Source of the DNA: Neolewinella litorea
GTDB taxonomy: Bacteria > Bacteroidota > Bacteroidia > Chitinophagales > Saprospiraceae
Assembly (NCBI RefSeq): GCF_004803465.1
Contig: NZ_SRSF01000003.1
Span: 372,001 to 436,000 of the forward strand
DNA: 64,000 bases
Direction of reading: 5' to 3'
Position numbers and translations under genes: made by a program. The notes beneath the pieces were generated by a model that did no database searches, was not told the origin of the DNA, and was given only the letters and a program-made list of their open reading frames with translations. Shown here piece by piece: positions 63,092 to 64,000 of the stretch (the stretch's first letter is position 1; the number at the start of each line of letters is the position of its first letter).

Positions 63092-64000
63092 TTAACCCGT
63101 GAACTTGTTGCGGTCAATCCCGAGCTTGTTCATCTTGGACATGAGGGTCCGGCCGTTCAGGTCCAGAAGTTCCGCGGCACCGCCGGGGCCGGTCACCTTG
63201 CCCTTGGTGCGTTTGAGGGCCTCTATGATGTACTGCTTCTGCATCGTTTCGAAGGGAACGATCTTGTCGCTGCGGAACGACAGGTTCTCGTCGTTGCGGT
63301 CATTGCGACGCAGCGCGCGCAGGCTGGCCGAGAGGTTCAGGGTAGAGGATTGCGAAGTGATGACCGCGCGTTCCACGAGGTTAATCAGTTCCCTCACGTT
63401 GCCCGGGAATTCGTACTTCACCAGCACGTCCAGGTCCTTGGGGTTGATGTGGGTGATGTTGCGGCCCATCCGGTCCGAGTACACCTTGGCGAAGTGCTTG
63501 ACCAGTACGGGGATGTCCTCCGTGCGTTCCCGCAGCGGCGGGTTGTGGATCGGGAAGACATTGAGTCGGTAGAAAAGGTCTTCCCGGAAGGTGCCCTGGG
63601 AAATCATATCCTCCAGGTCCCGGTTCGTGGCGGCCACCACGCGTACGTCCACGTGGATTGAACTGGTTGACCCAATACGCTGAATTTCCCCTTCCTGCAA
63701 TACGCGCAGCAGTTTAGCCTGCATGTCCAGGGGGAGTTCGCCAATCTCATCCAGGAAGATGGTTCCGCCGTCGGCCAGTTCGAATTTCCCCTTTTTCTGG
63801 GCGAATGCCCCGGTAAAGGCCCCGCGCTCGTGGCCGAAGAGTTCGCTCTCGATCAGGTTTTCGGGCAGGGCGGCGCAGTTAACGCTCACCAGGGGCTTGC
63901 GTCCGCGGTTGCTGAATTTATGGATGGACTGCGCCAGCAGTTCCTTGCCGGTACCGGTTTCCCCGGTTACGAGCACGGTGGCGTCCGTATCGGCAACCTG
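63092..64000 (-). CDS. sigma-54-dependent response regulator/activator, 5' part outside window
   Basis: The frame is open to the last base of the window and the start codon lies beyond it; the GTG at 63976 is internal. The visible 302 residues hold most of the AAA+ domain: Walker A GETGTGKE, the sigma-54 contact loop GAFTGA ([22 protein letters not shown]), Walker [14 protein letters not shown], and later the conserved [12 protein letters not shown]-like block. A Fis-type helix-turn-helix ([28 protein letters not shown]) closes the protein. Any receiver or sensor domain would be upstream, outside the window. It may control the downstream transporter operon or other sigma-54 promoters. Confidence 0.9.
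   Translation of the reverse strand, partial: QVADTDATVLVTGETGTGKELLAQSIHKFSNRGRKPLVSVNCAALPENLIESELFGHERGAFTGAFAQKKGKFELADGGTIFLDEIGELPLDMQAKLLRVLQEGEIQRIGSTSSIHVDVRVVAATNRDLEDMISQGTFREDLFYRLNVFPIHNPPLRERTEDIPVLVKHFAKVYSDRMGRNITHINPKDLDVLVKYEFPGNVRELINLVERAVITSQSSTLNLSASLRALRRNDRNDENLSFRSDKIVPFETMQKQYIIEALKRTKGKVTGPGGAAELLDLNGRTLMSKMNKLGIDRNKFTG

Overview
This 64 kb window looks like a chromosomal segment of a GC-rich member of the Bacteroidota, most probably of the Saprospiria (Lewinella-like). The evidence is the set of lineage-typical proteins: two secreted proteins with type IX secretion (T9SS) C-terminal domains, an OmpA/PD40 protein, DUF4920 and SPOR proteins, a Bacteroidota-type DksA-like protein, and the secreted family labelled 'asparagine synthetase B'. 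Many gene starts are also preceded by the Bacteroidota -7 promoter element TAnnTTTG, usually TACCTTTGC. The genus assignment is an inference. I see no rRNA, tRNA, CRISPR array, prophage or intact insertion sequence.

Layout. 0-9.3 kb: DksA-like protein, gamma carbonic anhydrase, phosphopantetheinyl transferase with an unlisted 53-residue membrane protein, a WD40 protein, gcvP, a DEAD-box helicase, serine acetyltransferase and an ECF sigma factor. 9.4-17 kb: envelope proteins, PAP2 phosphatase, the CbpA/CbpM chaperone pair, a methyltransferase and a Gre factor. 17-26.5 kb: DUF885 lipoprotein, a very large sortilin/BNR-repeat protein, YdeI-like and DUF6155 proteins, and an AraC regulator divergent from an aldehyde dehydrogenase-DUF779 pair. 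26.5-33 kb: flavodoxin-like reductase, ileS with a striking leader, and a Pif1-like helicase. 33-49.8 kb: OsmC, RsgA, two membrane or surface polysaccharide-type genes, an NhaC antiporter, FG-GAP protein, cmk, transglutaminase-like protein, ABC-F, thioesterase and thiolase. 49.8-50.4 kb: a decayed GxxExxY gene between CTCTGTG repeats. 50.4-64 kb: an acyltransferase, a half-size asparaginase, an 'AsnB-like' secreted protein, a glycoside hydrolase, dcd, prmC, a SWIM protein, and a run of sigma-54 activator, sugar transporter, metallo-hydrolase and aceK.

The most interesting non-coding feature is upstream of ileS. A Bacteroidota promoter is followed at once by an 18-codon reading frame with four isoleucine codons. 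Next comes a perfect 11-bp intrinsic-terminator hairpin, plus a competing pairing between the end of the small frame and the terminator arm. This is the layout of a classical translation-coupled attenuator, here on an aminoacyl-tRNA synthetase gene. Other non-coding structures are a five-copy repeat in the 3' region of the ECF sigma gene, a near-perfect 40-bp palindrome before the Pif1-like helicase, a possible small RNA, and a dispersed CCGGCACC promoter-proximal repeat.
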